In this document: positions 1 through 5,919 of the stretch, piece by piece
Layout of the letters: every line of letters begins with the position of its first letter
How positions within the stretch are numbered: position 1 is the stretch's first letter
Assembly (NCBI GenBank): GCA_023356515.1
Contig: JAKQYG010000085.1
Span: 1 to 11,429, forward strand
From: Trichodesmium sp. MAG_R04
Lineage (GTDB): Bacteria > Cyanobacteriota > Cyanobacteriia > Cyanobacteriales > Microcoleaceae
Length of the DNA: 11,429 bases
Direction: 5' to 3'
Program-made: the position numbers and the translations under genes
The notes under the pieces: generated by a model
Databases searched by the model: none
What the model saw: the letters and a program-made list of their open reading frames with translations, nothing else
Told to the model about the DNA's origin: nothing

Positions 1-124
1 AGATTTTGAAAGATTTGCAAAATTGTCTCCCTTTGGGGGGTCATTCGCCAACCTTTTTCATTTAGTTCTGCTTTAAATGAAGATGGTGTATAAAGAGCCA
101 CGGTATTTTATCAAAAATCTATAG

Positions 125-182
125 TTATTGATAATCATACATAACTACCAAATGATTGTCAAAAAAGTATTTTATTGATAAT
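125..182 (+). repeat. Direct repeat TTATTGATAAT, two copies upstream of lipA
   Basis: The 11-mer TTATTGATAAT occurs at 125-135 and again exactly at 172-182, 47 bp start to start. The second copy ends five bases before the extended -10 element at 187-195. Two identical AT-rich boxes placed like this could be operator half-sites. In a sequence this AT-rich they could also be chance, and no specific regulator can be named. Confidence 0.3.
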
Positions 183-186
183 TACT

Positions 187-195
187 TGCTATAAT
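187..195 (+). promoter_or_regulatory. Extended -10 promoter candidate for lipA
   Basis: TGC followed by TATAAT (190-195) is a perfect extended -10 element for a sigma-70 type polymerase. No good -35 hexamer lies 16-18 bp upstream, which is tolerated when the TGn extension is present. Transcription would begin near 202, giving a leader of about 250 nt that includes the hairpin at 330-372. Confidence 0.45.
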
Positions 196-329
196 AGATA
201 TCTAAATTTCTTCCACTTAATGTTTCAATAGTACTAATAGAGCCCATGTATTTAGAGTATTCCTGAATTTAGAATACAAAAGCGAGATTGCAGAAAGAAA
301 ACAGAAAATTGGATTGTTATCAACACTGG

Positions 330-372
330 GGGAGGACATAACCTCACCTCAAACCTGAGGTTATGTCCTCCC
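330..372 (+). repeat. Perfect 17-bp stem-loop in the lipA leader
   Basis: Bases 330-346 (starting GGGAGGACATAA) are exactly complementary to 356-372 (ending ATGTCCTCCC), with a 9-nt loop (347-355). The stem is far more GC-rich than its surroundings. No T-run follows on either strand, so it is not a standard intrinsic terminator. It lies 82 bp before the chosen GTG start of lipA, 34 bp before the alternative ATG, and would be inside the predicted leader. It may be a transposon-derived repeat or an RNA structure affecting lipA expression. Confidence 0.75.
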
Positions 373-444
373 TGGCTGAAGAATCCCGTGTTGTTGCATA
401 ATCGCAATGTCGGAAGTATGTCAATTTGTATATCAAACTACAAT

Positions 445-450
445 AGAGGA
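445..450 (+). promoter_or_regulatory. Ribosome binding site that favours a GTG start for lipA
   Basis: AGAGGA lies four bases before the GTG at 455-457. The in-frame ATG at 407 has no Shine-Dalgarno-like sequence upstream. Confidence 0.5.
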
Positions 451-454
451 AAAA

Positions 455-1336
455 GTGGTAGTAAAACCAGATTGGTTAAGAGTCAAAGCTCCCCAATGGC
501 AAAGGGTTGGTACGGTTAAAGAAATTTTGAGAAACCTAAATCTCAAAACAGTGTGCGAAGAAGCTTCCTGCCCAAACATTGGTGAATGTTTTAATGCTAG
601 GACAGCAACTTTCTTAATTATGGGACCTGCTTGTACTCGTGCTTGTCCTTACTGTGATATTGATTTTGAGAAAAAACCTCGGCCTTTGGATATTACTGAA
701 CCAGAACGACTGGCAGAAGCAGTAAAAACATTGAGGCTTAATCATTTGGTTATTACTTCGGTCAATAGAGATGATTTAGCTGATGGAGGTGCGATTCAGT
801 TTGCTAAATGTATTTCCCAAGTCCGGGGAATTTCACCTCAGACAACTATAGAAGTTTTGATACCAGATTTATGTGGTAACTGGCAAGCCTTGGAAATAAT
901 TCTTAATGCTAAACCAGAAGTTATTAACCATAATACTGAGACTGTTCAACGATTATATCGCCGAGTTAGACCTCAAGGTGATTATCAACGAACATTAGAA
1001 CTTTTGAGACGCTCCCGAGAATTAGCCCCAGAAGTATATACAAAGTCTGGAATTATGGTAGGTGTTGGAGAAACTAATGCAGAAGTCCAAGAGGTAATGG
1101 AGGACTTACGAGTTGTTGACTGTGATATTTTAACCATTGGACAATACCTGCAACCTAGCCCTAAACATTTACCAGTAACTACTTTCGTTAAACCAGAACA
1201 ATTTGAGCAATGGAGAAAAATTGGCTCTTCAATGGGGTTTTTGCAAGTTGTTGCTTCCCCTTTAACTCGTAGCTCATATCATGCTGAACAGGTGAAAGAA
1301 TTAATGTTGAATTATCCAAAGGGAAAAAAATTATGA
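455..1336 (+). CDS. lipA: Lipoyl synthase (radical SAM)
   Basis: LipA inserts two sulfur atoms into octanoyl groups on the lipoyl domains of dehydrogenase complexes and the glycine cleavage H protein, the last step of de novo lipoate synthesis in the cytosol. Numbered from the upstream ATG at 407, the sequence shows both clusters: CEEASCPNIGEC (C50, C55, C61) for the auxiliary 4Fe-4S cluster that donates sulfur, and CTRACPYC (C76, C80, C83) for the radical SAM cluster. The C-terminal RSSYHAE (288-294) carries the conserved serine ligand of the auxiliary cluster. The ITSVNRDDL and GIMVGVGE blocks are also present. I prefer the GTG at 455 (293 aa) because AGAGGA precedes it and cyanobacterial LipA proteins usually begin near VKPDWLRVKAPQW. 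The ATG at 407 would add 16 residues (309 aa). The gene appears monocistronic. Confidence in function is very high; confidence in the start is moderate. Confidence 0.96.
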   Translation: MVVKPDWLRVKAPQWQRVGTVKEILRNLNLKTVCEEASCPNIGECFNARTATFLIMGPACTRACPYCDIDFEKKPRPLDITEPERLAEAVKTLRLNHLVITSVNRDDLADGGAIQFAKCISQVRGISPQTTIEVLIPDLCGNWQALEIILNAKPEVINHNTETVQRLYRRVRPQGDYQRTLELLRRSRELAPEVYTKSGIMVGVGETNAEVQEVMEDLRVVDCDILTIGQYLQPSPKHLPVTTFVKPEQFEQWRKIGSSMGFLQVVASPLTRSSYHAEQVKELMLNYPKGKKL

Positions 1337-1433
1337 AGAGAATAGTAGGCTAATAAATGTGTAGTTTATCAATGCTTTGTTGCAGAAAAGTGTGATCTTG
1401 AAACGTTATCTATTGTATTTAGAATCACTTAGT

Positions 1434-1523
1434 CAGGACTTACGCAACGGCACTAATTGTAGTGGTAAGATTTTTGAGGTTACAACTTTCTGCAGCATAT
1501 ATAGGGGTAATACGCAAGTCCTA
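1434..1523. mobile_element. 90-bp MITE-like element with TTAGT target duplication
   Basis: The left end CAGGACTTACGCA (1434-1446) and the inverted right end TAGGACTTGCGTA (reverse complement of 1511-1523) agree at 10 of 13 positions, with a perfect AGGACTT core. The sequence is flanked on both sides by TTAGT (1429-1433 and 1524-1528), as expected for a 5-bp target-site duplication. From memory, AGGACTTACGCA-type ends recur in cyanobacterial small transposons, but that needs a search. It has no coding capacity, so mobility would depend on a transposase elsewhere. Confidence 0.5.
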
Positions 1524-1604
1524 TTAGTATCAAATCTGGTTGAATACTTACAGCAGATAAGAAGCAAATAATGTACAGAGTAAATAGTGAAAATAATTTA
1601 GTGT

Positions 1605-1617
1605 GGGCATCTTGCCC
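1605..1617. repeat. Small GGGCA/TGCCC hairpin
   Basis: GGGCA-TCT-TGCCC is a 5-bp perfect stem with a 3-nt loop. GGGCATCTTGCCC resembles short interspersed hairpins that I recall as common in filamentous cyanobacteria. No T-run follows, so it is not a clear terminator. Confidence 0.4.
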
Positions 1618-1656
1618 CCATGGATGTACTAGATATCTCCAGTAAAGATCCTCAAA

Positions 1657-1758
1657 TCCTTACCTCACCCTTACAAAATCGGCATTTCCTGAAAAGTCTA
1701 CTTAATAATAACGGAAGCGGCTGTATTGTATAGTTGGGGTTTCAGGGGGAGGTAAGGA
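1657..1758. repeat. 102-bp segment bounded by 14-bp inverted repeats
   Basis: TCCTTACCTCACCC (1657-1670) is complementary to 1745-1758 (GGGGGAGGTAAGGA) at 13 of 14 positions. It may be a further non-autonomous element, lying only 15 bp from the next one. No clear target duplication was found, so it is less certain than its neighbours. Confidence 0.35.
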
Positions 1759-1773
1759 GATTAAACATTGAAG

Positions 1774-2028
1774 TAATTAGGGTTTGCTGAAAAAGCCTTT
1801 TTAAGAAGCATAGGAGTAGGTAGGGAGGTGGCATGTAACCTCCCTAAATAAGAACAGGGAATGTATAGAGGAGGTAGTCGGATATATTTGTTCCTTAATT
1901 TTTCTGGTATGGGAGCGCCCAAAATACTAATCTTTTTCAGCTTGAAGGACCGAAAAGCAGGTAGTTTGTTCGACAAAAAAAAGGTCAAGACTTTTATGTA
2001 TTGCTATTTAATTAGCAAGCCCTAATTA
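1774..2028. mobile_element. IS-derived element with 15-bp terminal inverted repeats
   Basis: TAATTAGGGTTTGCT (1774-1788) and the reverse complement of 2014-2028 (TAATTAGGGCTTGCT) match at 14 of 15 positions. If the outer AATT is the duplicated target, the element itself is AGGGTTTGCT...AGCAAGCCCT, 1779-2023, 245 bp. An internal hairpin pairs TAGGGAGGT (1821-1829) with ACCTCCCTA (1838-1846). The 75-residue open frame on the minus strand is not a recognisable transposase, so this is probably an internally deleted insertion sequence or a MITE. The family is not identified. Confidence 0.55.
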
Positions 2029-2169
2029 TGAATTTATAAACATATACTATATATATAGCGATCCGTGTATAGGTTGTGGAAATTAAAAAACTAGAAAGAA
2101 ATTCCAAAACTCTTGCCCATTCAGTATTATGCTCAAACCTATTCTAAAAAAGTGACAGGATTTTTGACA

Positions 2170-2274
2170 TATAGCAGTCGAAGTATAGCACTACGGGTAA
2201 GTAAAAAGTCAGAAGTAATCTCTGACTGAATTTCAGCATTTAGTAATGTCCTAACCTTTGCTTCGACTGCTATA
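2170..2274. mobile_element. 105-bp MITE-like element with perfect 14-bp inverted repeats
   Basis: TATAGCAGTCGAAG (2170-2183) is the exact reverse complement of CTTCGACTGCTATA (2261-2274). The TA at each outer edge would fit the TA target duplication of IS630/Tc1-mariner-type transposons, whose cyanobacterial members often have TATAGC-type ends (recalled, not checked). A nested 7-bp hairpin (AGTCAGA 2207-2213 with TCTGACT 2221-2227) sits inside. No transposase is encoded. It lies about 500 bp upstream of the sigma gene. Confidence 0.6.
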
Positions 2275-2535
2275 AATAAAATAGCAATCCTTAAGAATAG
2301 AAAATAAATTTTAAAAGTTGCATGAAAATGGCGATATAGTTGATATTTTCTTGGAGTTTTACTCCGTAAATTCACATAATTAACTACTCCTTTTTAATAA
2401 TTATGTTCCCAGTAAAAACAGAAAATTTAAGCACTACAATCAAAAAAATTATGAAGTGATCAGGAACAACTTGACATGTGACAAAAATTAATATCGCTTC
2501 TGATGAAAGTCACTTTTTTGTAGCAGAAATATCAA

Positions 2536-2541
2536 TATAAT
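2536..2541 (+). promoter_or_regulatory. TATAAT -10 candidate for the sigma gene
   Basis: A perfect TATAAT lies about 230 bp before the start codon. The hexamers at standard -35 spacing are T-rich and poor. If used, it gives a leader of roughly 225 nt containing a HIP1 site (2630-2637) and a hairpin (2691-2720). The perfect TTGACA at 2471-2476 has no -10 at correct spacing. Confidence 0.35.
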
Positions 2542-2690
2542 TAAATTTAAGTCTAAAGAAGTTAATTAGAGAGAACAACTAACGAACAAATGTACTCTTA
2601 GAGTCTATAGTTAATAAGCTCCAGTATAAGCGATCGCGTAGATCCACTTATTCTAGGTAGTTAGCACTAGTCAGGAAATATAACTATAGC

Positions 2691-2720
2691 AAATGCCAAC
2701 TTCTTATAAATTAGGCATTT
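2691..2720 (+). promoter_or_regulatory. Leader hairpin upstream of the sigma gene
   Basis: AAATGCC (2691-2697) pairs with GGCATTT (2714-2720) around a 16-nt loop and is followed by TATCC. It ends 40 bp before the ribosome binding site. It could be a weak attenuator or simply chance in an AT-rich leader. Confidence 0.3.
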
Positions 2721-2759
2721 TATCCATAGGCTATCACTAAGAGCAGCCTCTCTTTACCT

Positions 2760-2763
2760 GGAG
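2760..2763 (+). promoter_or_regulatory. Ribosome binding site of the sigma gene
   Basis: GGAG, eight bases before the ATG at 2772, supports that start for the sigma factor. Confidence 0.6.
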
Positions 2764-2771
2764 TAACTAAG

Positions 2772-4004
2772 ATGATCACTAAGTCAGTAACTTATCCTTA
2801 CACTGAAAAGCAACTGCAATCTAATAACTTGCAGGCTGAGTTTCCTGAAGATTTAGAGCAAATTACTAATCAATTAACAATGGAAAATGGAAAAGTAGAT
2901 AATGCTCAAACAAACACTAACTCTGGTAATAAAGATTTAATACGTTTATACCTCCAAGAAATTGGGCAAGTTGATTTGCTAGAAAGAGATCAAGAAGTTT
3001 CTGCAGCTCAAAAAGTCCAAAATTATATACAGTTATTGGAGTTACGCAACAAAGCAGCTAAACAAGAAAAAGAAATTCAGTGTTATGTTGAGTTGATGAC
3101 GATTTATGATCGTCTGACAGCTCATTTAGGACATAAACCATCATTTGAGCGGTGGGTACAGGCAGGAAATGTATCTATGGTAGAACTCAAACAGATTATA
3201 GCTGCAGGAAAACTTCGCTGGGCAGAGTTCACAGGTTTAAGTGTAAAAGAACTTGAGCAAATTCAAACTGAAGGTATCAAAGCCAGGAATCACATGATTA
3301 ATGCTAACTTGCGCTTGGTAGTGTCTGTAGCGAAAAAGTATCAAAATCGTGGTCTAGAACTTTTAGATTTAATCCAAGAAGGTACTTTAGGGTTAGAAAG
3401 AGCTGTTGAAAAATTTGACCCACGGCGGGGGTATCGATTCAGCACTTATGCTTACTGGTGGATTCGTCAGGGAATTACAAGAGCGATCGCGACTCAAAGT
3501 AGGACAATTCGCTTACCTATCCACATTACCGAAAAGTTAAACAGAATAAAAAAAGCACAACGAAAAATTTTTCAAGAAAAAGGACATACAGCCAAAGTTG
3601 AAGAAATTGCTAGAGAACTAAAAATGACACCTGCCCAAGTTCGAGCAGTGTTAGCAAAAGTTCCACATTCGGTTTCTCTAGAAACTAAAGTCGGTAGTGA
3701 TAAAGATACTGAATTAGGGGAACTTATAGAAACTGAAGGTCCTTCTCCAGAAGAAACATTAATCCGAGAGTCTCTGATACAAGCGTTAAAAAAATTGCTA
3801 TTAGATTTAACTCAACGGGAAAGGTCTGTAATTTCAATGCGTTATGGTTTAGAAGATGGTCATCCCTACTCTTTATCAGAAATTGGGCATGCATTAAACC
3901 TTTCTCGGGAACGAGTCCGTCAAATTGAAATAAAGGCTCTACATAAGTTGCGTCAACCAAAACATCGTCATCAAGTACAGGATTATTTAGAAGTTTTGAC
4001 CTAG
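2772..4004 (+). CDS. sigC: Group 2 RNA polymerase sigma factor, SigC type
   Basis: A 410-aa sigma-70 family protein that directs RNA polymerase to promoters. Region 1.2 is seen at about 55-90 (DLIRLYLQEIG). Region 2 covers about 173-242, with NLRLVVSVAKKYQNRG, DLIQEGTLGLERAVEKFD and the -10 recognition block YRFSTYAYWWIRQGITRAIA. Region 3 is at about 243-320, and region 4 at about 330-400 with the -35 recognition helix-turn-helix SLSEIGHALNLSRERVRQIE (367-386). It lacks the long acidic N-terminus of the primary sigma factor, so it is group 2. The spacer between regions 1.2 and 2.1 (GHKPSFERW..., then WAEFTGLSVKELEQIQ) resembles cyanobacterial SigC as I remember it rather than SigB, SigD or SigE. 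SigC has been linked to heat, nitrogen or stationary-phase responses depending on species. The first 50 residues are polar and variable. The gene stands alone. Sigma identity is near certain; the C subgroup is less so. Confidence 0.93.
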   Translation: MITKSVTYPYTEKQLQSNNLQAEFPEDLEQITNQLTMENGKVDNAQTNTNSGNKDLIRLYLQEIGQVDLLERDQEVSAAQKVQNYIQLLELRNKAAKQEKEIQCYVELMTIYDRLTAHLGHKPSFERWVQAGNVSMVELKQIIAAGKLRWAEFTGLSVKELEQIQTEGIKARNHMINANLRLVVSVAKKYQNRGLELLDLIQEGTLGLERAVEKFDPRRGYRFSTYAYWWIRQGITRAIATQSRTIRLPIHITEKLNRIKKAQRKIFQEKGHTAKVEEIARELKMTPAQVRAVLAKVPHSVSLETKVGSDKDTELGELIETEGPSPEETLIRESLIQALKKLLLDLTQRERSVISMRYGLEDGHPYSLSEIGHALNLSRERVRQIEIKALHKLRQPKHRHQVQDYLEVLT

Positions 4005-4543
4005 GAAGGTAACACACTACTAATAAGTGGTTGTTTATACTCTGGAAAAATACCATACCATACCAATTGAGTACCATAACTACATTCAGGTGGAAAGCCT
4101 TCTGGTGAGAGGTAGGTCAAATCCCTTAACTTTGCTAGGATACCAGTGGTTTTTCTTGTAGTTACCAGCTTTAAACTTGATGACTTGAGACGGTTGACGG
4201 CAGGACTTAAACTTGGCTCTACCGCCATTAGCTATAGCTTGTTTTTGAACATCTACAGCATCGGCGACCGCTTCTTGTAATTGATGCCAGGACAATTCTT
4301 TAATCCAATTTGGGCGTTCGGCATCACGAGCTAACTTTTGCAAATCGTAAGCACTTGCCTGACTGCCATCTCTGAGTAGGGCAAGAGTCCAGTTGTAGAG
4401 TCAACGGCTTGCATAAGCGATAACTGGCTTACAATAGAGATTTTCTTCATCAATGTAGAATTGTCACTGGTTTCCTGGAGTTCTGATGCTGTCAAGCTTT
4501 CATTCATTGTTTCATCGTCATTGAGTGCTGATGTTGACACCAT
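4001..4543 (-). pseudogene. Degraded IS200/IS605-type tnpB remnant
   Basis: Three fragments in two reading frames read like the N-terminal half of a cyanobacterial TnpB/OrfB (IS1341-type) protein. The first (from ATG 4543) begins MVSTSALNDDE and runs to SQLSLMQAVDSTTGLLPYSE. The second (about 4370-4120, another frame) has ARDAERPNWIKELSWHQLQ, AKFKSCRQPSQVIKFKAGNY and WYPSKVKGF. The third, back in the first frame, has YLSPEGFPPECSYGTQLV and GIFPEYK. These blocks are typical of the region before the RuvC nuclease domain. At least two frameshifts, an apparent internal deletion near 4350-4390 and loss of everything after IFPEYK make it non-functional. No RuvC catalytic motif, zinc finger, omega-RNA or right end is visible. 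A triple TACCA repeat (4051-4065) sits at the site of a small deletion. The remnant ends against the sigma stop codon. Confidence 0.8.
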
Positions 4544-4595
4544 AATATTCTGCCACCTATTTTGGCGTAACATACTTTTTCATATTTCCACGTTC

Positions 4596-4621
4596 AAAAA
4601 CCAAAAGAACTTAACCTTTGG
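4596..4621 (-). terminator. Weak intrinsic terminator candidate for anmK
   Basis: On the minus strand, downstream of the anmK stop, CCAAA pairs with TTTGG (4617-4621 with 4601-4605) and a run of five U follows (4596-4600). The stem is only 5 bp, so efficiency is doubtful. Confidence 0.3.
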
Positions 4622-4668
4622 CAACCAGAAAAACGATGCATTTTGGCTATTCTATTTCTCCTACTTCC

Positions 4669-5919
4669 TTAGTCTGCTAGCCTCTTATCCCTTGTGATTG
4701 GTTGATGAATTTCCCCTAACATAACTTTAGCTTTTGCTCCTGTAACTTCTGGCAAATTACAGGGAATTTCTAAGGAACGCCAATAAGCTAGAATTGCAAA
4801 AGCGATCGCTTCTTTAAAATCTACATCTACACCTACTTCAGCAGTGGTTATTACTGGTATTGGTGCTAATAAATTCTCTATCCGTTTTTTCAAAAAAAAA
4901 TTATGACTACCACCACCACATAATAATATTTGGTCTGGCAAATTTGGTAAGAAATTTCTATAGCTATGATTAATTGAAGCTGCTGTTAATTCTGTAAGAG
5001 TTGCCAATATATCAGCAGCACTTAAATTATATTTTTCCCCATCAGCAAAACAGTTCAATAAATAGTCCTTACCAAATAATTCTCGACCCGTAGACTTTGG
5101 GGGTCTCTGTTGGAAAAAGTCTTGTTTTAACCATGTTTCTACCAACTCTTGGCATGGTTTTCCACTGGCTGCCCATTCTCCATTTTTGTCGTAGGTTTTA
5201 CTTCCTTGAGAAAGCTGTTGTACTGCTAAATCTAATAATGTATTACTTGGTCCCGTGTCCCAACCTAAAACTCTTTGAGTAGATGCTAAACTTGTTACTA
5301 ATTTTTCTTCTTCTTGACTTTTGATTTCCCTTATATAATCCTCTAAAGGGAGGTTTGAATTTTCACTTTCCCAAAATGGTTTATTTTTTAGGTAAGTGAC
5401 ATTACCAATTCCACCCAAATTTTGTACGCATCGAGCATATTTAGGATGGCTCAGTAAATGAACATCGACACAAGGAACTAGGGGAGCACCCTGACCTCCA
5501 GCAGCAATATCAGCCGCCCTAAAATTACTAATGGTAGGAATTCTAGTTAAATTAGCAATTACTTCACCACGGCCTAACTGTAAACTATAGGCTAATGGTT
5601 GAGATAATGGACGATGGTAAACGGTCTGACCATGAGACCCAATCAGGTCTGCCCCATTACCATATTTTTTATTAATTGTCAATGCTGCTGTAGCAAATTC
5701 CTGGGCAATAGTATCATCAAGTTTAGCTAACTCAGCCATTGAGAGAGATGCACCCAAACAAACATCAAGAATTTGCGATCGCAAATTCTCTGAGTAAGGA
5801 TAAGTAGCTCCTACAAGAAGTTCAACGGTTAAATTTGTTTGGCCACCAACAATATCAACAAAAGCTGTATCGATACCATCAGCTGAAGTACCACTAATTA
5901 AACCAATAACCTTGGTCAT
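4669..5919 (-). CDS. anmK: Anhydro-N-acetylmuramic acid kinase
   Basis: AnmK uses ATP to open the 1,6-anhydro ring of anhydro-MurNAc and phosphorylate it to MurNAc-6-phosphate, in cytosolic peptidoglycan recycling. The 416-aa sequence has the sugar-kinase (ASKHA) fold motifs: GLISGTSADGID (6-17) phosphate loop, GSHGQTV (94-100), ADIAAGGQGAPLVP (136-149), NLGGIGN (167-173), GWDTGPSN (219-226) with the catalytic-type Asp, KSTGRELFG (275-283), LLCGGGSHN (332-340) and DFKEAIAFA (367-375). It is longer than usual AnmK proteins (about 370-390 aa), mainly through a charged, low-complexity insertion around residues 178-214 between the NLGGIGN and GWDTG blocks. Its ATG overlaps the stop of the upstream phosphatase gene (ATGA), so translation is probably coupled. 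A HIP1-centred 22-bp palindrome lies early in the gene. Confidence 0.95.
   Translation of the reverse strand: MTKVIGLISGTSADGIDTAFVDIVGGQTNLTVELLVGATYPYSENLRSQILDVCLGASLSMAELAKLDDTIAQEFATAALTINKKYGNGADLIGSHGQTVYHRPLSQPLAYSLQLGRGEVIANLTRIPTISNFRAADIAAGGQGAPLVPCVDVHLLSHPKYARCVQNLGGIGNVTYLKNKPFWESENSNLPLEDYIREIKSQEEEKLVTSLASTQRVLGWDTGPSNTLLDLAVQQLSQGSKTYDKNGEWAASGKPCQELVETWLKQDFFQQRPPKSTGRELFGKDYLLNCFADGEKYNLSAADILATLTELTAASINHSYRNFLPNLPDQILLCGGGSHNFFLKKRIENLLAPIPVITTAEVGVDVDFKEAIAFAILAYWRSLEIPCNLPEVTGAKAKVMLGEIHQPITRDKRLAD
5768..5789. repeat. 22-bp perfect palindrome centred on HIP1
   Basis: The HIP1 octamer GCGATCGC (5775-5782) is flanked by seven further symmetric bases on each side (AGAATTT and AAATTCT), inside codons 44-51 of anmK. 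HIP1 is a highly over-represented octamer in many cyanobacteria. Extended symmetry of this length is unusual for a coding position. Confidence 0.8.

Larger units (their letters stand above)
1..406. other. Upstream region of lipA without a recognised gene
   Basis: No convincing coding sequence is visible on either strand. A short open frame runs in from the left edge to a TAA at 74-76, but its roughly 24 residues match nothing I recognise. The stretch holds small AT-rich inverted repeats (TTCATTTA at 57-64 with TAAATGAA at 74-81, and GTATTC at 257-262 with GAATAC at 272-277), a duplicated 11-mer, a promoter candidate and a strong hairpin. The last three are listed separately. Confidence 0.6.
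1337..2771. other. Gene-poor interval rich in inverted-repeat elements
   Basis: About 1.4 kb between lipA and the sigma gene has no open frame that looks like a real gene. The possible peptides of 64-78 residues (1377-1571 on +, 1761-1988 and 2139-2375 on -) lie over repeat elements and have no recognisable domain. The interval contains three elements with terminal inverted repeats, a fourth weaker one, the small hairpin GGGCATCTTGCCC (1605-1617), and the leader and promoter of the sigma gene from about 2500 onward. Confidence 0.65.

Noticed and set aside
2..76. Open frame running in from the left edge, about 24 residues to a TAA
   Set aside because: Too short, no recognisable motif, and other frames there are similarly open; not enough to call a partial gene.
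125..182. Fur-box-like GATAAT repeats upstream of lipA
   Set aside because: Only short GATAAT/ATCAT pieces match; the 19-bp Fur consensus is not formed.
1377..1571. 64-residue open frame on the plus strand
   Set aside because: It spans the 90-bp transposon-like element, has no ribosome site and no domain; most likely a chance frame.
1761..1988. 75-residue minus-strand open frame
   Set aside because: It lies almost wholly in the 255-bp inverted-repeat element and does not resemble a transposase.
2139..2375. 78-residue minus-strand open frame
   Set aside because: It covers the 105-bp TIR element and its flanks; no family resemblance or start signal.
2471..2476. Perfect TTGACA -35 box upstream of sigC
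   Set aside because: No acceptable -10 hexamer at 16-18 bp spacing; the nearest AT-rich hexamers are 11-13 bp away.
4051..4065. Triple TACCA repeat as a possible CRISPR or regulatory iteron
   Set aside because: Only three 5-bp units without spacers, within the decayed tnpB; simple slippage is a better explanation.
3724..4077. 117-residue minus-strand open frame inside the sigma gene
   Set aside because: It is antisense to region 4 coding sequence and has no independent support.
5097..5282. Plus-strand open frame inside anmK
   Set aside because: Shadow of the strongly supported anmK gene.
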